A DNA stretch of 64,000 nt from Mycobacterium sp. OTB74. GTDB lineage: Bacteria; Actinomycetota; Actinomycetes; Mycobacteriales; Mycobacteriaceae. The DNA lies in the NCBI RefSeq assembly GCF_029892685.1, contig NZ_JARXVD010000009.1, positions 1 to 64,000 on the forward strand, given 5' to 3'. The notes beneath the pieces were generated by a model, which made no database searches, was not told the DNA's origin, and saw only the letters and a program-made list of their open reading frames with translations. Positions 8,563 through 19,414 of the stretch are shown one piece after another; the stretch's first letter is position 1, and each line of letters begins with the position of its first letter. Both the position numbers and the translations under genes were made by a program.

Positions 8563-9744
8563 ATGACGACGTCGGTGATCGTGGCCGGAGCGCGTACCCC
8601 CGTGGGTAAGTTGATGGGCTCGCTGAAGGACTTCTCGGGCAGCGATTTGGGGGCCATCGCGATCAAGGGCGCCCTGGAGAAGGCCGGTGTTGATGCGTCC
8701 CAGGTCGACTACGTGATCATGGGCCAGGTGCTGACCGCCGGAGCCGGGCAGATGCCGGCCCGTCAGTCGGCCGTCGGTGCGGGTATTCCGTGGGACGTGC
8801 CGGCCTTGTCGATCAACAAGATGTGTTTGTCGGGCATCGACGCCATCGCCCTGGCTGACCAGCTCATCCGCGCCGGTGAGTTCGAGTGCGTGGTCGCCGG
8901 CGGCCAGGAGTCCATGAGCCAGGCCCCGCACCTGCTCCCCAAGAGCCGTGAGGGCTTCAAGTACGGCGATACGACCCTGGTGGACCACCTGGCCTACGAC
9001 GGTCTGCACGACGTCTTCACCGACCAGCCGATGGGCGCGCTCACCGAGCAGCGCAACGACGCCGACAAGTTCACCCGCGCGCAGCAGGACGAATTCGCCG
9101 CGCAGTCGCACCAGAAGGCCGCCGCAGCATGGAAGGACGGCGTCTTCGCCGACGAGGTGGTGTCGGTGTCCATCCCGCAGCGCAAGGGTGACCCGATCGA
9201 GTTCTCCGAGGATGAGGGCATCCGCGGAAACACCACTGCTGAGTCGCTGTCCGGGCTGCGTCCGGCGTTCCGTAAGGACGGCACCATCACCGCCGGATCG
9301 TCGTCTCAGATCTCTGACGGCGCCGCCGCGGTCGTGGTGATGAGCAAGGCCAAGGCCGAATCGCTGGGCCTGACCTGGCTGTGCGAGATCGGCGCCCACG
9401 GCGTGGTGGCCGGCCCGGATTCGACGCTGCAGAGCCAGCCCGCCAACGCCATCAAGAAGGCCGTTGAGCGTGAGGGCATCTCGCTGGACCAGCTGGACGT
9501 GCTGGAGATCAACGAGGCGTTCTCGGCGGTGTCCCTGGCCTCGACCAAGGAGCTCGGCGTCGACCCGGCCAAGGTGAACGTCAACGGTGGCGCCATCGCC
9601 ATCGGGCACCCGATCGGCATGTCCGGTGCCCGGATCACCCTGCACGCCGCCCTCGAGCTGGCCCGCAAGGGCTCGGGCTACGCCGTTGCGGCACTGTGCG
9701 GCGCCGGTGGCCAGGGCGACGCCCTGATCCTCCGTCGTCCTTGA
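8563..9744 (+). CDS. fadA4: Acetyl-CoA acetyltransferase (thiolase)
   Basis: A 393-residue thiolase catalysing reversible condensation or cleavage of acetoacetyl-CoA. All three catalytic regions are visible: the nucleophile Cys88 in NKMCLSG, the His in [10 protein letters not shown] near residue 350, and the second Cys in CGAGGQGDA near the C-terminus. GGAGG six bases before ATG 8563 fixes the start. The place next to methylmalonyl-CoA epimerase and before the thioredoxin-like gene matches Rv1323. Confidence 0.95.
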   Translation: MTTSVIVAGARTPVGKLMGSLKDFSGSDLGAIAIKGALEKAGVDASQVDYVIMGQVLTAGAGQMPARQSAVGAGIPWDVPALSINKMCLSGIDAIALADQLIRAGEFECVVAGGQESMSQAPHLLPKSREGFKYGDTTLVDHLAYDGLHDVFTDQPMGALTEQRNDADKFTRAQQDEFAAQSHQKAAAAWKDGVFADEVVSVSIPQRKGDPIEFSEDEGIRGNTTAESLSGLRPAFRKDGTITAGSSSQISDGAAAVVVMSKAKAESLGLTWLCEIGAHGVVAGPDSTLQSQPANAIKKAVEREGISLDQLDVLEINEAFSAVSLASTKELGVDPAKVNVNGGAIAIGHPIGMSGARITLHAALELARKGSGYAVAALCGAGGQGDALILRRP

Positions 9745-9811
9745 TTTGTGACGCGGGGCGTGTGAACTACGCCTCGTAGTAGTCAGCCCGCCACTCGGGC
9801 ACAATGGCGCC

Positions 9812-10156
9812 ATGAGCGCTGTTGGCTTCTCCCGGGTGGCGGGCTGGTTTCGTCTGGTGGCGATGGCCGAGGCCGTCAGTTGGGTCGGTCTGCTGACCGG
9901 CATGTACTTCAAGTACCTCGGTACGCCCCGTACCGAGATCGGCGTGCACATCTTCGGCATGGTTCACGGCGTGGTGTTCCTGGGGTTTCTGGTGCTGGGT
10001 GTGCTGGTGGGGCGGGCTGCGCGCTGGTCGCTGGCTACCTGGGTGCTGGCGTTGCTGGCCAGTGTCGTGCCGTTGGCGAGCTTGATATTTGTGCGTTGGG
10101 CCGAGAAGTCCGGCGCTTTGATGGCTACGGGTGCGCGGGCCGCGGCCGTCGCGTGA
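9812..10156 (+). CDS. DUF3817 integral membrane protein
   Basis: A 114-residue protein with three predicted membrane helices (around residues 12-32, 46-68 and 74-98) and the DUF3817 pattern (FRLVAMAEAVSWVGLLTGMY, GMVHGVVFLGFLV). The family is widespread in actinobacteria; its function is unknown. A second paralogue in this window lies at 29377-29715. It is followed 13 bases later by the thioredoxin-like gene and may share its transcript. Confidence 0.85.
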   Translation: MSAVGFSRVAGWFRLVAMAEAVSWVGLLTGMYFKYLGTPRTEIGVHIFGMVHGVVFLGFLVLGVLVGRAARWSLATWVLALLASVVPLASLIFVRWAEKSGALMATGARAAAVA

Positions 10157-10169
10157 CAGACTGAACACC

Positions 10170-11066
10170 GTGACTCGTCCGCGTCCCATCGGTCCTGCGC
10201 TGGCTGGCGCGGTAGACCTTTCCGCACTCAAGAATCGTCCCGCTCCCTCCGACGGCCAGGCGCCGGTTTCCGGTGGCCCCGGGGGGGTGGAGATCACCGA
10301 GGCCAATCTCGAAGCCGAGGTGCTGATCCGCTCGGGTGAGATTCCGGTTGTCGTGCTGCTGTGGTCGCCGCGCAGCGACTCCAGCATCCAGCTGGGGCAG
10401 GCGCTCGCCGCGTTCGCCGAGGAGGACGGAGGCAAGTGGTCGTTCGGCACCGTCAACGTCGACACCACGCCGCGCATCGCCCAGATGTTTGGCATCCAGG
10501 GCGTGCCGACCGTGGTGGCTTTGGCTGGTGGACAACCGATTTCGAGCTTTGAGGGCGCTCAACCACCTGATCAGCTGCGGCGCTGGGTGGACTCGCTGCT
10601 CAAGGCCACTGCCGGCAAGCTGAGCGGCAGCGTCGGGGAAGACGAGGAAGAGCACGTCGACCCGGCGGTGGCCCAAGCCCGTGAATACCTGGACACCGGT
10701 GATTTCGACGCGGCGCTGACCGCGTATCGGGCGATCCTGGCCGACGACCCGACCAACGCCGAGGCCAAGGGCGCGGTGACGCAGATTGCGTTCCTGCAGC
10801 GCGCGTCGGTGCAGAGCCCGGACGCCGTCGCGGCCGCCGATGCCGCGCCGTCGGACATCGATCTGGCCTTTGCGGCCGCCGATGTGCAGCTGTTCCAGCG
10901 CGACGTCGAAGGCGCCTTCAATCGGCTGATCGCGTTGGTCAAGAAGACTGCCGGCGACGACCGCACCCGGGTGCGCACCCGGCTGATCGAGCTGTTCGAC
11001 CTCTTTGACCCGGCTGATCCCGAGGTCATCGCAGGCCGGCGCAACCTCGCCAACGCCCTGTACTGA
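10170..11066 (+). CDS. Thioredoxin-like co-chaperone with TPR-like tail (YbbN/CnoX type)
   Basis: A 298-residue protein with an N-terminal thioredoxin fold and a C-terminal helical, TPR-like part (AREYLDTGDFDAALTAYRAI). The redox motif is absent: where CxxC would be, the sequence reads WSPRSDSS, so there is no active-site cysteine. The cis-Pro loop GVPTVVAL is intact. This fits the YbbN/CnoX family, which protects substrates for DnaK/GroEL rather than acting as an oxidoreductase. The GTG start at 10170 lies just after the DUF3817 gene. It matches Rv1324 in position. Confidence 0.88.
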   Translation: MTRPRPIGPALAGAVDLSALKNRPAPSDGQAPVSGGPGGVEITEANLEAEVLIRSGEIPVVVLLWSPRSDSSIQLGQALAAFAEEDGGKWSFGTVNVDTTPRIAQMFGIQGVPTVVALAGGQPISSFEGAQPPDQLRRWVDSLLKATAGKLSGSVGEDEEEHVDPAVAQAREYLDTGDFDAALTAYRAILADDPTNAEAKGAVTQIAFLQRASVQSPDAVAAADAAPSDIDLAFAAADVQLFQRDVEGAFNRLIALVKKTAGDDRTRVRTRLIELFDLFDPADPEVIAGRRNLANALY

Positions 11067-11087
11067 CGCCCCTCCCCGCCAGCGAAC

Positions 11088-13259
11088 TCAGGGGGCGAGC
11101 CAGAGCGCGGACAGCGGCGGCAGCACCAGCACCGCGGACGCCGGGCGGCCGTGCCAAGGCTCGGCGGTGGCCTCCACTGCGCCCATGTTGCCCGCGCCGG
11201 CGCCGTTGTAGACGGTCGCATCGGTGTTCAGCACCTCGCGCCAGGTTCCGGTGTGTGGCAGGCCCAGCCGGTACTGCGCGTGCTCGTTGCCGGCGAAGTT
11301 GAACACGCAGGCCATTGCGGAGCCGTCGTCGCCGAAGCGCAGGAAGCTCAGCACATTGTTGCTCGAGTCGTTGGCGTCGATCCACGAGTAACCCTCGGGG
11401 CTGGAATCGCGTGACCACAGTGCGCGGTTGCCTCGGTAGATGCCGTTGATGTCGCGCACCAGCTGCTGAACGCCGGTGGAGAAGCTGTTCTCGTCGAGCT
11501 GGAACCAGTCCAGGCCTCGTTCCTCGGACCACTCGGCACGTTGCCCGAATTCCTGGCCCATGAACAGCAATTGCTTACCCGGGTGCGCCCACTGGTAGGC
11601 CAGCAGCTGGCGCAGACCGGCTGCCTTGCAGTGGTCATTACCCGGCATCCGGGTCCACAGTGTGCCCTTGCCGTGCACCACCTCGTCGTGGCTGATGGGC
11701 AGCACGTAGTTCTCGCTGTACGCGTACAGCATCGAGAAGGTCATCTCGTGGTGGTGGTAGCTGCGATGTACCGGGTCATGGCTGACGTAGTCCAGGGTGT
11801 CGTTCATCCAGCCCATGTTCCACTTCATCGAAAAACCAAGGCCGCCAAGATTTGTCGGCCGGCTGACCCCTGGCCACGAGGTGGACTCCTCGGCGATGGT
11901 GACGATGCCGGGTGCCTGTTTGTGGACGGTGGCGTTCATCTCCTGAAGGAACTGCACCGCCTCCAGGTTCTCCCGGCCGCCGTAGATGTTCGGCGTCCAA
12001 CCACCGTCGGGTCGTGAGTAATCCAGGTACAGCATGGAGGCGACGGCGTCGACCCGCAGGCCGTCGACGTGGAACTCGTGGCACCAATACAGGGCGTTGG
12101 CCACCAGGAAATTGCGCACCTCAGGTCGACCGAAGTCGAAAATATAAGTGCCCCAGTCGAGTTGCTCGCCGCGATGGGGGTCGGCGTGCTCGTACAGTGC
12201 GGTACCGTCGAACCGCCCCAGTGCCCAGGAGTCTTTGGGGAAGTGCGCCGGTACCCAGTCCACGATCACCCCGATGCCGGCCCTGTGCAGGCTGTCGACC
12301 AGGTACCGGAAATCGTCCGGAGTGCCCAACCGTGAGGTGGGCGCGTAGTACGAGGTCACCTGATAGCCCCAGGATGCGCCGTACGGATGTTCGGCCACCG
12401 GCAACAGCTCGACGTGGGTGAAGCCTTGCGCCACAACGTATTCGGTGAGTTCGACGGCCAGCTGCCGGTAGCTCAGGCCGGGCCGCCAGGACATCAGGTG
12501 CACCTCGTAGGTGCTCATCGGCTCGAACACCGGATTGCGCTGGGCGCGGGCCGTCATCCAGTCGTCGTCTTGCCAGACATAAGAGCTGACCGCGACTTTC
12601 GACGCGGTCAGTGGCGGCACCTCGGTGGCGAATGCCAGTGGATCGGCGCGGTCGGACACCGACCCGTCGCGGCCGTGGATCCGGAACTTGTACAGCCCGC
12701 CTACCTGGAACCCGGGCCAGAACAGCTCCCACACGCCCGAAGATCCCAGCACCCGCATAGGCGCCTCGCCGCCGTCCCAATGGTTGAAATCGCCGATCAG
12801 GCTGATGCCCTTGGCGTTCGGGGCCCACACTGCAAATGACACCCCGTCGACGACGCCGTCGGGTGTGGTGAACGAACGAGGGTGTGCGCCAAGGACTTCC
12901 CACAGCCGTTCGTGGCGGCCCTCGGCCATCAGGTGCAGGTCCATCTGGCCCAGGGTGGGCAGGAAGCGGTAGGCATCGGCGACGGTATGCGGTGGGCCGC
13001 CGGGGTATTCGATCTCCAACCGGTAGTCCGCCAAGTTGGTGAACGGCACCTCGACGGCGAACAGCCCGCCTTCGATGTGCTTGAGCGGATAGCGCTTTCC
13101 ACCGATCAACGCGGTCACTGCAGAGGCGTGCGGACGCAGTGCCCGGATGATCGTGGACTTGCCGCGTTCGTGGGCGCCCAAGATGGAGTGTGGGTCGTAG
13201 TGCTGGCTGGCCAGCAAGCGGGTCAGATCTGCGGTGTCGGGCCGCAACTGGCCGCTCAT
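11088..13259 (-). CDS. glgB: 1,4-alpha-glucan branching enzyme
   Basis: A 723-residue GH13 enzyme that introduces alpha-1,6 branches into glycogen and methylglucose-type glucans. Two N-terminal carbohydrate-binding/beta modules (residues 1-220) precede the barrel. The nucleophile Asp lies in [17 protein letters not shown], the acid Glu in IVTIAEEST and the third Asp in [13 protein letters not shown]. The start at 13259 ([12 protein letters not shown]) overlaps the stop of glgE as ATGA, so GlgE and GlgB are made from one coupled message. Together with glgP opposite, this is the mycobacterial GlgE-pathway locus. Confidence 0.95.
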   Translation of the reverse strand: MSGQLRPDTADLTRLLASQHYDPHSILGAHERGKSTIIRALRPHASAVTALIGGKRYPLKHIEGGLFAVEVPFTNLADYRLEIEYPGGPPHTVADAYRFLPTLGQMDLHLMAEGRHERLWEVLGAHPRSFTTPDGVVDGVSFAVWAPNAKGISLIGDFNHWDGGEAPMRVLGSSGVWELFWPGFQVGGLYKFRIHGRDGSVSDRADPLAFATEVPPLTASKVAVSSYVWQDDDWMTARAQRNPVFEPMSTYEVHLMSWRPGLSYRQLAVELTEYVVAQGFTHVELLPVAEHPYGASWGYQVTSYYAPTSRLGTPDDFRYLVDSLHRAGIGVIVDWVPAHFPKDSWALGRFDGTALYEHADPHRGEQLDWGTYIFDFGRPEVRNFLVANALYWCHEFHVDGLRVDAVASMLYLDYSRPDGGWTPNIYGGRENLEAVQFLQEMNATVHKQAPGIVTIAEESTSWPGVSRPTNLGGLGFSMKWNMGWMNDTLDYVSHDPVHRSYHHHEMTFSMLYAYSENYVLPISHDEVVHGKGTLWTRMPGNDHCKAAGLRQLLAYQWAHPGKQLLFMGQEFGQRAEWSEERGLDWFQLDENSFSTGVQQLVRDINGIYRGNRALWSRDSSPEGYSWIDANDSSNNVLSFLRFGDDGSAMACVFNFAGNEHAQYRLGLPHTGTWREVLNTDATVYNGAGAGNMGAVEATAEPWHGRPASAVLVLPPLSALWLAP

Positions 13260-15322
13260 GGGCGCCTCCGTAGCAGGTTCAGTCGTTTGTCGTAAGGAAT
13301 CTGCGGCATGTTCAGGACGTGCGCTACGGCGCGTCCCGGATCGAGTCGCACGTAATTCGAGTTGCCCCATTGGTATTCGTCACCGCTGATCTCGTCGCGC
13401 ACCCAGAATCGGTCATGTTCCTCAAGGCCGAGCGCATGCATGTCCAGCCACAGGGTCGCTTCCTCGGGTGCGAACGCGTTGAGCGTCACCACCACCAGCA
13501 CGGTATCTCCGGTGACCGGATCGAACTTGCTGTAGGCCAGCATCGCGTCGTTGTCGACGTGGTGAAAAGCGATGGTGCGTAACTGACTCAGCGCCGGATG
13601 CACACGGCGAATTTCGTTGAGGCGGGTCAGCAGAGGCTCCAGGGACCGCCCCCCGGCCAGTGCGCCCTCGAAATCGCGGGGCCGCAGTTGGTATTTCTCC
13701 GAGTCCAGGTATTCCTCGCTGCCCTCGTGGGCCGCGACGTGTTCGAACAGTTCGTAGCCGGAGTAGACGCCCCAGGACGGACTCAGCGTCGAGGCCAGCA
13801 CCGCGCGGATGGCGAACATGCCTGGGCCGCAATGCTGCAGGCTGGCGTGCAGGATGTCCGGGGTGTTCACAAACAGGTTGAGCCTGGCGAAGTCGGCGTA
13901 TTCGGCGATCTGCTGACCGAACTCGGTGATCTCCCATTTGGCGGTGCGCCAGGTGAAATACGAATACGACTGGGTGAAGCCTAGCTTGGCCAAGCCGTAC
14001 AGCCGGGCCGGACGGGTGAACGCCTCCGACAGGAACAGCACGTCCGGGTCGATGTTCTTGGCCTGCGCGATCAGCCAGACCCAGAAGTTCGGCGGTTTGG
14101 TGTGGGGGTTGTCGACTCGAAAGATCTTGACGCCGTGCGACATCCAGTGCCGGACCACCCGCAGCACCTCGTTGTACAGCCCGGCGGGGTCGTTGTCGAA
14201 GTTCAGCGGGTAGATGTCCTGGTACTTCTTCGGCGGGTTCTCCGCGTAAGCGATGGTGCCGTCGGGCAGCACGGTGAACCATTCCCGGTGGTCCTTGGCC
14301 CACGGATGATCCGGCGCACACTGCAGCGCCAGGTCCAGCGCGACTTCCATTCCGTGGTCGGCTGCGGCGGCGACCAGATCGTCGAAATCGGAGATGGTGC
14401 CCAGGTCGGGATGGATCGCGTCATGGCCGCCCTCGGCACTGCCGATGGCCCAAGGGGATCCGACGTCGCCGTCTTCGGCGGTGACAGTGTTGTTGGGTCC
14501 CTTGCGGTGCACCGTGCCGATCGGGTGAATCGGCGGCAGATACAGCACGTCGAAACCCATTGCAGCAACCCGGGGTAACGCCTTGGCGGTGGTGGCAAAG
14601 GTACCGTGGACGGGGTGGCCCTTGCGGTCCCAGCCGCCGGTGGAACGTGGGAACAGTTCGTACCAACTGCTGAACCGGGCGCGTGGCCGGTCCACCCAGA
14701 TACCGAATTGCTCACCGCGGGTTACTAATTCGCGCAGCGGGTACTGCCGCAGCAGATCGGTGACGGCTGCTGCCAGGGCACCGCCGGCGCGGATGAACGG
14801 GTCCCCGGGTTCACGTAGGCGCGCCGCTGCTTCCAAGAGTGGCCCACGATCGGCCCTGGGGACGGCGGCGGATGCGCGTTCCAGCAGGGCCGCACCGATC
14901 AGCAGATCGTTGGACAACTCCGCCTCGCTCTGACCGGCGTCCAGCTTGGCCGTGACGCCGCGCCGCCACGTCGAGATCGGGTCACCCCAGCCGTCCACCC
15001 GGAAGGTCCACAAACCGACGGTGTCCGGGGTGAACTGGCCGTGAAAGAGGTCAGGGGCGTCGCCCGGAACCATCGGCAGCCGGGTGGGAGTCACTTTGAT
15101 GCGCGGGGGAGCAGGTACCGATATTGCGCCTGGCGGGCTTTCGGCCAGCTCCGGGTAGCCGACACCGTGATAGCGCACAACCAGGGTGGCCGCGACCGCG
15201 TCATGACCCTCGCGCCAGACGGTCGCGCTGATCGGCACGACCTCTCCGACGACGGCTTTGGCGGGATACCGGCCCGCCGACACTACCGGTGCGACGTCGT
15301 CGATCTCGATCCGACCGGCCAC
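13256..15322 (-). CDS. glgE: Maltosyltransferase GlgE (maltose-1-phosphate dependent)
   Basis: A 688-residue GH13_3 enzyme that extends alpha-1,4-glucans with maltose from maltose-1-phosphate. The nucleophile Asp is in [14 protein letters not shown] and the acid Glu in [17 protein letters not shown] seven bases before the GTG at 15322 fixes the start at the conserved [20 protein letters not shown]; a longer frame to 15385 has no such signal. It is divergent from glgP with 150 bases between and overlaps glgB by 4 bases. The length and sequence fit Rv1327c closely. Confidence 0.95.
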   Translation of the reverse strand: MAGRIEIDDVAPVVSAGRYPAKAVVGEVVPISATVWREGHDAVAATLVVRYHGVGYPELAESPPGAISVPAPPRIKVTPTRLPMVPGDAPDLFHGQFTPDTVGLWTFRVDGWGDPISTWRRGVTAKLDAGQSEAELSNDLLIGAALLERASAAVPRADRGPLLEAAARLREPGDPFIRAGGALAAAVTDLLRQYPLRELVTRGEQFGIWVDRPRARFSSWYELFPRSTGGWDRKGHPVHGTFATTAKALPRVAAMGFDVLYLPPIHPIGTVHRKGPNNTVTAEDGDVGSPWAIGSAEGGHDAIHPDLGTISDFDDLVAAAADHGMEVALDLALQCAPDHPWAKDHREWFTVLPDGTIAYAENPPKKYQDIYPLNFDNDPAGLYNEVLRVVRHWMSHGVKIFRVDNPHTKPPNFWVWLIAQAKNIDPDVLFLSEAFTRPARLYGLAKLGFTQSYSYFTWRTAKWEITEFGQQIAEYADFARLNLFVNTPDILHASLQHCGPGMFAIRAVLASTLSPSWGVYSGYELFEHVAAHEGSEEYLDSEKYQLRPRDFEGALAGGRSLEPLLTRLNEIRRVHPALSQLRTIAFHHVDNDAMLAYSKFDPVTGDTVLVVVTLNAFAPEEATLWLDMHALGLEEHDRFWVRDEISGDEYQWGNSNYVRLDPGRAVAHVLNMPQIPYDKRLNLLRRRP

Positions 15323-15471
15323 CAAACCACTCCTTATCCAGGCGCGGCTCACCAGCCGCGCGGCTCGTCGCGCTGCACTACCCACCGTAGTTGGCCCGGC
15401 GGATTCGTGGGCCGACTGTAGTCACTCAACTGGCACTGCACACTCGCGAAATGTCAGTAAGGTGAGCTCGT

Positions 15472-18066
15472 GTGAAAGCCCTTCGCCGGTTCACCGTACG
15501 TGCCCACCTACCTGAGCGTCTGGCCGCGCTGGAGCGGCTTTCGACCAACCTGAGATGGTCCTGGCACAAGCCCACGCAGGAGTTGTTCGCTGCAATCGAT
15601 CCGGTGCTGTGGGAGCAGCTGGGCTCCGACCCGGTGGCGCTGCTCGGTGCGGTCAGTCCCGCGCGTCTGGACCAGTTGGCGGCTGACGACGAATTCGTCG
15701 GCCGGGTGACGCACCGGGCTACCGAACTGGACAACTACCTGAGCCGGCCCATGTGGTACCAGGAGCGGGCCGCAGTTTCCGGTGACGATGCTCCCGCCAT
15801 GCCGAAGGGTATCGCTTACTTCTCCATGGAGTTCGGCGTCGCCGAGGTGCTGCCGAACTACTCGGGCGGTCTGGGCATTCTGGCCGGTGACCACCTGAAG
15901 TCGGCCTCCGATCTGGGGCTGCCGTTGATCGCCGTCGGGCTGTATTACCGCTCCGGGTACTTCAAGCAGGCGCTGACCGCTGACGGCTGGCAGCACGAGA
16001 CCTACCCGTCGTTGGACCCGCAGGGATTGCCGCTGCACCTGCTCGTCGGCTCAGATGGGCAGCCGGCGCTGGTGTCGCTGGCACTACCGGACGCCCAGGT
16101 GCTCCGGGCCCGGGTGTGGGTGGCACAGGTCGGTCGAATCCCATTGCTGCTGCTGGACTCCGACATCCCGGAAAATGATCACGAGTTGCGTCCGGTGACC
16201 GACCGGCTGTACGGCGGCGACCAGGAGCACCGGATCAAGCAGGAGTTGCTGGCCGGTATCGGTGGCATCCGCGCAATCCGGGCGTTCACCGAAATCACGG
16301 GAGCGCCGGTGCCGGAGGTCTACCACATGAATGAGGGCCACGCGGGTTTCCTTGGCGTGGAACGTATTCGGGAGTACATGACGGAGTCATCGCTGGACTT
16401 CGACACGGCGTTGACGGTGGTGCGGTCCTCGACGGTATTCACCACGCACACCCCCGTGCCCGCCGGTATCGACCGGTTCCCCATCGAGATGGTGCGGCGC
16501 TACTTCGACGACACCGTGGCCGCACCGCTGCTGCCGGGCGTCGCGTTGAAGCGTGTCGTCGCGTTCGGCGCCGAGGACGACCCGGACAAATTCAATATGG
16601 CGCACATGGGTTTACGACTCGCGCAGCGGGCCAACGGCGTTTCGCTTCTGCACGGGCGGGTCAGTCGCCACATGTTCAACGAGCTGTGGCCCGGCTTCGA
16701 CACGGCCGAGGTGCCGATCGGCTCGATAACCAATGGTGTGCACGCGCCGACCTGGGCCGCGCCGCAGTGGCTGGAACTCGGGCGTGAGCTGATCGGCAGC
16801 GAGGCCGCAGAGCCCGCGGTGTGGGAGCGGCTGCAGGAGCTCGATCCCGGCCACATGTGGTCAATCCGGTCCCAGTTGCGCGAGACTCTGGTTGCCGATG
16901 TGCGCGCACGGTTGCACCGGTCGTGGTTGGAGCGTGGTGCATCGGAGGCCGAACTCGGCTGGATTGCAACGGCTTTCGATCCCGATGTATTGACCATCGG
17001 GTTTGCCCGTCGGGTGCCGACGTACAAGCGGTTGACGCTGATGCTGCGCGACCCGGACCGGCTGGAGCGCCTGCTTTTGGACTCGGAGCGTCCCGTGCAG
17101 TTGATTGTCGCCGGCAAGTCGCATCCGGCCGACGACGGTGGAAAGGCGCTGATCCAGCAGGTTGTTAAGTTCGCCGACCGGCCGGAGGTGCGGCACCGCA
17201 TTGCGTTCCTGCCGGATTACGACATGTCGATGGCCCGGCTGTTGTACTGGGGATGCGATGTGTGGCTGAACAATCCGCTGCGTCCGCTGGAGGCTTGCGG
17301 CACGTCGGGCATGAAGAGTGCGCTGAACGGTGGCTTGAACTTGTCCATCCGGGACGGCTGGTGGGACGAGTGGTATGACGGCGAAAACGGCTGGGAAATC
17401 CCGACCGCCGGTGGTCTGGCCGACGAGAGCCGGCGCGATGATCTGGAGGCTTCGGCGCTGTATGACCTGATCCAGAAGTCGGTCGCGCCGAAGTTCTACG
17501 AACGCGACGAATCCGGTATACCGACGCGCTGGGTCGAGATGGTGCGGCACACGCTGCAGTCACTGGGCCCGAAGGTGCTGGCGTCGCGGATGGTGCGCGA
17601 CTACACCGAGAAGTACTACGCGCCTGCGGCACAGTCGTTCCGGCGCACGGTCGGTTCGGTCGATGGCGTGCCGTTCGGGGCGGCTCGGTCGTTGGCGGCC
17701 TACCGCCGGCGGGTCGCCAAGGCTTGGCCGAACATCAAGATCACTGACGTGGACAGCTTCGGGCTTCCCGATACTCCGTTGCTCGGGTCGGAGCTGTCGC
17801 TGACCGCGACTGTGCAGCTGGCCGGCCTGCGGCCGGATGAGGTTGTGGTGCAGGCGGTTCTGGGCCGCGTCGACACCAGCGATGATCTGGTGGATCCGGT
17901 AACCGTGCCGATGGCGCACACCGGCTCCGGCGACGGTGGCCTCGAGGCGTTCTCCACGACCGCGCCGCTGCCGGTGGCCGGCCCGGTGGGGTACACGGTA
18001 AGGGTGTTGCCGCACAACGCATTGCTGGCCGGCGACAACGAGCTCGGTCTGGTCACCTTGGCGTGA
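15472..18066 (+). CDS. glgP: Alpha-glucan (glycogen) phosphorylase
   Basis: An 864-residue GT35 phosphorylase releasing glucose-1-phosphate from alpha-1,4-glucans. The pyridoxal-phosphate Lys region is visible as EACGTSGMKSALNGGLNLSI. Other family blocks are YFSMEFGVAEVLPNYSGGLG and HMNEGHAGFLG. GTG at 15472 is the start. It is divergent from glgE-glgB, so glycogen breakdown and building sit on opposite strands of a shared control region. The stop overlaps the next gene as GTGA. Confidence 0.95.
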   Translation: MKALRRFTVRAHLPERLAALERLSTNLRWSWHKPTQELFAAIDPVLWEQLGSDPVALLGAVSPARLDQLAADDEFVGRVTHRATELDNYLSRPMWYQERAAVSGDDAPAMPKGIAYFSMEFGVAEVLPNYSGGLGILAGDHLKSASDLGLPLIAVGLYYRSGYFKQALTADGWQHETYPSLDPQGLPLHLLVGSDGQPALVSLALPDAQVLRARVWVAQVGRIPLLLLDSDIPENDHELRPVTDRLYGGDQEHRIKQELLAGIGGIRAIRAFTEITGAPVPEVYHMNEGHAGFLGVERIREYMTESSLDFDTALTVVRSSTVFTTHTPVPAGIDRFPIEMVRRYFDDTVAAPLLPGVALKRVVAFGAEDDPDKFNMAHMGLRLAQRANGVSLLHGRVSRHMFNELWPGFDTAEVPIGSITNGVHAPTWAAPQWLELGRELIGSEAAEPAVWERLQELDPGHMWSIRSQLRETLVADVRARLHRSWLERGASEAELGWIATAFDPDVLTIGFARRVPTYKRLTLMLRDPDRLERLLLDSERPVQLIVAGKSHPADDGGKALIQQVVKFADRPEVRHRIAFLPDYDMSMARLLYWGCDVWLNNPLRPLEACGTSGMKSALNGGLNLSIRDGWWDEWYDGENGWEIPTAGGLADESRRDDLEASALYDLIQKSVAPKFYERDESGIPTRWVEMVRHTLQSLGPKVLASRMVRDYTEKYYAPAAQSFRRTVGSVDGVPFGAARSLAAYRRRVAKAWPNIKITDVDSFGLPDTPLLGSELSLTATVQLAGLRPDEVVVQAVLGRVDTSDDLVDPVTVPMAHTGSGDGGLEAFSTTAPLPVAGPVGYTVRVLPHNALLAGDNELGLVTLA

Positions 18067-18908
18067 GTGCCCTGACGGTTGCGGTCGATGGTGGACCGTA
18101 CGCGCTGGCGGCTGGGCCGGACGGTGCGATGTGGGTGACGTTGGTCGCAGCCGGCTCGGTGGCGCGGGTGAGCGGCCTGGGCGTTGCGCAGGTGGTCGAC
18201 GTCGGCACGGACAGCCGACCGTCGCTGATCTGCGCTGGGCCGGACGGGGCCATGTGGTTCAGCTGTCATGGCACTGACCGGCTGGGCCGCATCGCGGTCG
18301 ACGGATCACTGGATTTTGTCGAATTAGCCTCTGGTAGTGCGCCATTCGGTATTACCGCGGGTCCCGATGGCGCCGTGTGGTTCACCGCGATGAGCACCGG
18401 GATCGTTGGCCGGGCGGGTGTCGACGGCGCGGTGGAGCAGATTGCCGCGCCTGGCGGCAGTCCGTCGATGATCACTGCCGGTGGCGACGGCGCGCTGTGG
18501 TTCACGCTGAATCAGAAATCGGCGATCGGTCGGCTGACCGTTGCCGGTGAGCTGTCGGTCCGGCCGACCCCGACGCCGTCGTCGCAGCCCGTCGGTATCT
18601 GTGCCACCCATGACGATGCCGTGTGGTTCACCGCAATTGGTGCGGACAGACTAGGGCGAATCCCGTTGAACGACGCCATCCAGGAATTGGATCTGCCGGG
18701 CAAGCCGCATGCGGTGGTGGCCGACGTTGCCGACGGCGTGTGGGTGAGCCTATGGGGCGCCGACGCGATTGCCCGCGTCAACGCCGACGGTGAGGTCGCC
18801 ACGTTCGAGCTGCCGCCGGGCAGCGAGCCGCACGGTCTGGCGATCGATCGCGACGGCGCAGTGTGGGTGGCGCTGGAATCCGGGTACGTGGTCCGGCTGC
18901 CGGTGTAG
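18063..18908 (+). CDS. Vgb-like (virginiamycin B lyase family) beta-propeller protein
   Basis: A 281-residue protein built of about six repeats of the form GPDGAMWFT...DRLGRI, the pattern of the Vgb/SMP-30-like beta-propeller. Family members include streptogramin B lyases. The histidine and other catalytic residues of true Vgb were not verified, so it may be a lyase or simply a propeller of unknown substrate. GTGA overlap with glgP shows co-translation with glycogen phosphorylase, which is not an obvious partner for antibiotic resistance. No signal peptide is seen. Confidence 0.8.
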   Translation: MSALTVAVDGGPYALAAGPDGAMWVTLVAAGSVARVSGLGVAQVVDVGTDSRPSLICAGPDGAMWFSCHGTDRLGRIAVDGSLDFVELASGSAPFGITAGPDGAVWFTAMSTGIVGRAGVDGAVEQIAAPGGSPSMITAGGDGALWFTLNQKSAIGRLTVAGELSVRPTPTPSSQPVGICATHDDAVWFTAIGADRLGRIPLNDAIQELDLPGKPHAVVADVADGVWVSLWGADAIARVNADGEVATFELPPGSEPHGLAIDRDGAVWVALESGYVVRLPV

Positions 18909-19041
18909 CGGCGCGGTCGGCGAACTTCGCGGTCTGGCGTTGATCACATCGGCCGGAGGGCATCCAGTCAGGACACGCACAGGGTCCAAACTGTGACCAT
19001 TTCTTGTTGAAATAGTGACTGGTGTAAATCATCGTTACCAC

Positions 19042-19055
19042 AGTGATTAATCACT
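19042..19055. promoter_or_regulatory. Perfect 14-bp palindrome, probable operator
   Basis: AGTGATTAATCACT is a perfect inverted repeat lying 35 bases before the leader ORF at 19090. A further half-site AGTGA occurs upstream at about 19014. It sits in an AT-rich stretch (18990-19060) that also holds TTGTTGAAA. This looks like the control region of the two short genes that follow. The regulator is unknown. Confidence 0.5.
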
Positions 19056-19089
19056 CTGCTGAATCGCCCCCGTTTTAGGAGTTTTGACG

Positions 19090-19176
19090 ATGACCTCATT
19101 GAGGCCACTGAGCCACCGTTGGATAGCGTCTTGGACCCACCCAAGCGGGCCCGTCCACCAGGTAGCCAAAGCATGA
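19090..19176 (+). CDS. 28-codon leader ORF overlapping the next start
   Basis: ATG at 19090 is preceded by AGGAG with 8-base spacing, a better ribosome site than that of the following gene. The frame encodes 28 residues, including HRWIASW, and ends in a TGA that overlaps the next gene's ATG as ATGA. This is the geometry of a translationally coupled leader or small protein. No conserved family is recognised, and no regulatory peptide function is claimed. Confidence 0.55.
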   Translation: MTSLRPLSHRWIASWTHPSGPVHQVAKA

Positions 19177-19406
19177 ACCGCCCGTCCGAGCCGGATATCC
19201 ACGCTCTCACAACTGAATTCGTCAACTCGGGCTATCGCGGCGCCGAGTACGCCAACTGGCCGTTGGAGCGACGTCTCGAACGCTTCCTGCGGCGGCGGGG
19301 CCTAGACCGGCACGCCGGCGACGGTGACATCTGCGCCGTCATCCTCGAGCGTCTGATGGCCCACCGGCACCACGGCCACAGCGGGAGCACCGCCGCACCG
19401 CAGTAA
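19173..19406 (+). CDS. Small conserved hypothetical protein
   Basis: A 77-residue charged protein starting MNRPSEPDIHALTTEFVNSG, with a helical middle (ERRLERFLRRRGLD) and a His/Gly-rich tail (AHRHHGHSGS). No membrane segment or known motif is seen. The start at 19173 overlaps the stop of the leader ORF and has only a weak ribosome site of its own, so its translation is probably coupled. A frame opening at 19119 is possible. It is convergent with dinG (8 bases between the stops). Confidence 0.6.
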   Translation: MNRPSEPDIHALTTEFVNSGYRGAEYANWPLERRLERFLRRRGLDRHAGDGDICAVILERLMAHRHHGHSGSTAAPQ

Positions 19407-19414
19407 TCGCTCCG

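Noticed and set aside
8539..9960. 473-codon open frame antisense to fadA4
   Set aside because: It mirrors the codon bias of the highly expressed thiolase on the other strand, is Arg/His/Gly-rich without a family pattern, and has no ribosome site.
18063..18908. Streptogramin resistance gene
   Set aside because: The propeller repeats match Vgb-like proteins broadly, but catalytic residues were not confirmed and the gene is coupled to glycogen phosphorylase, so a resistance call is not supported.
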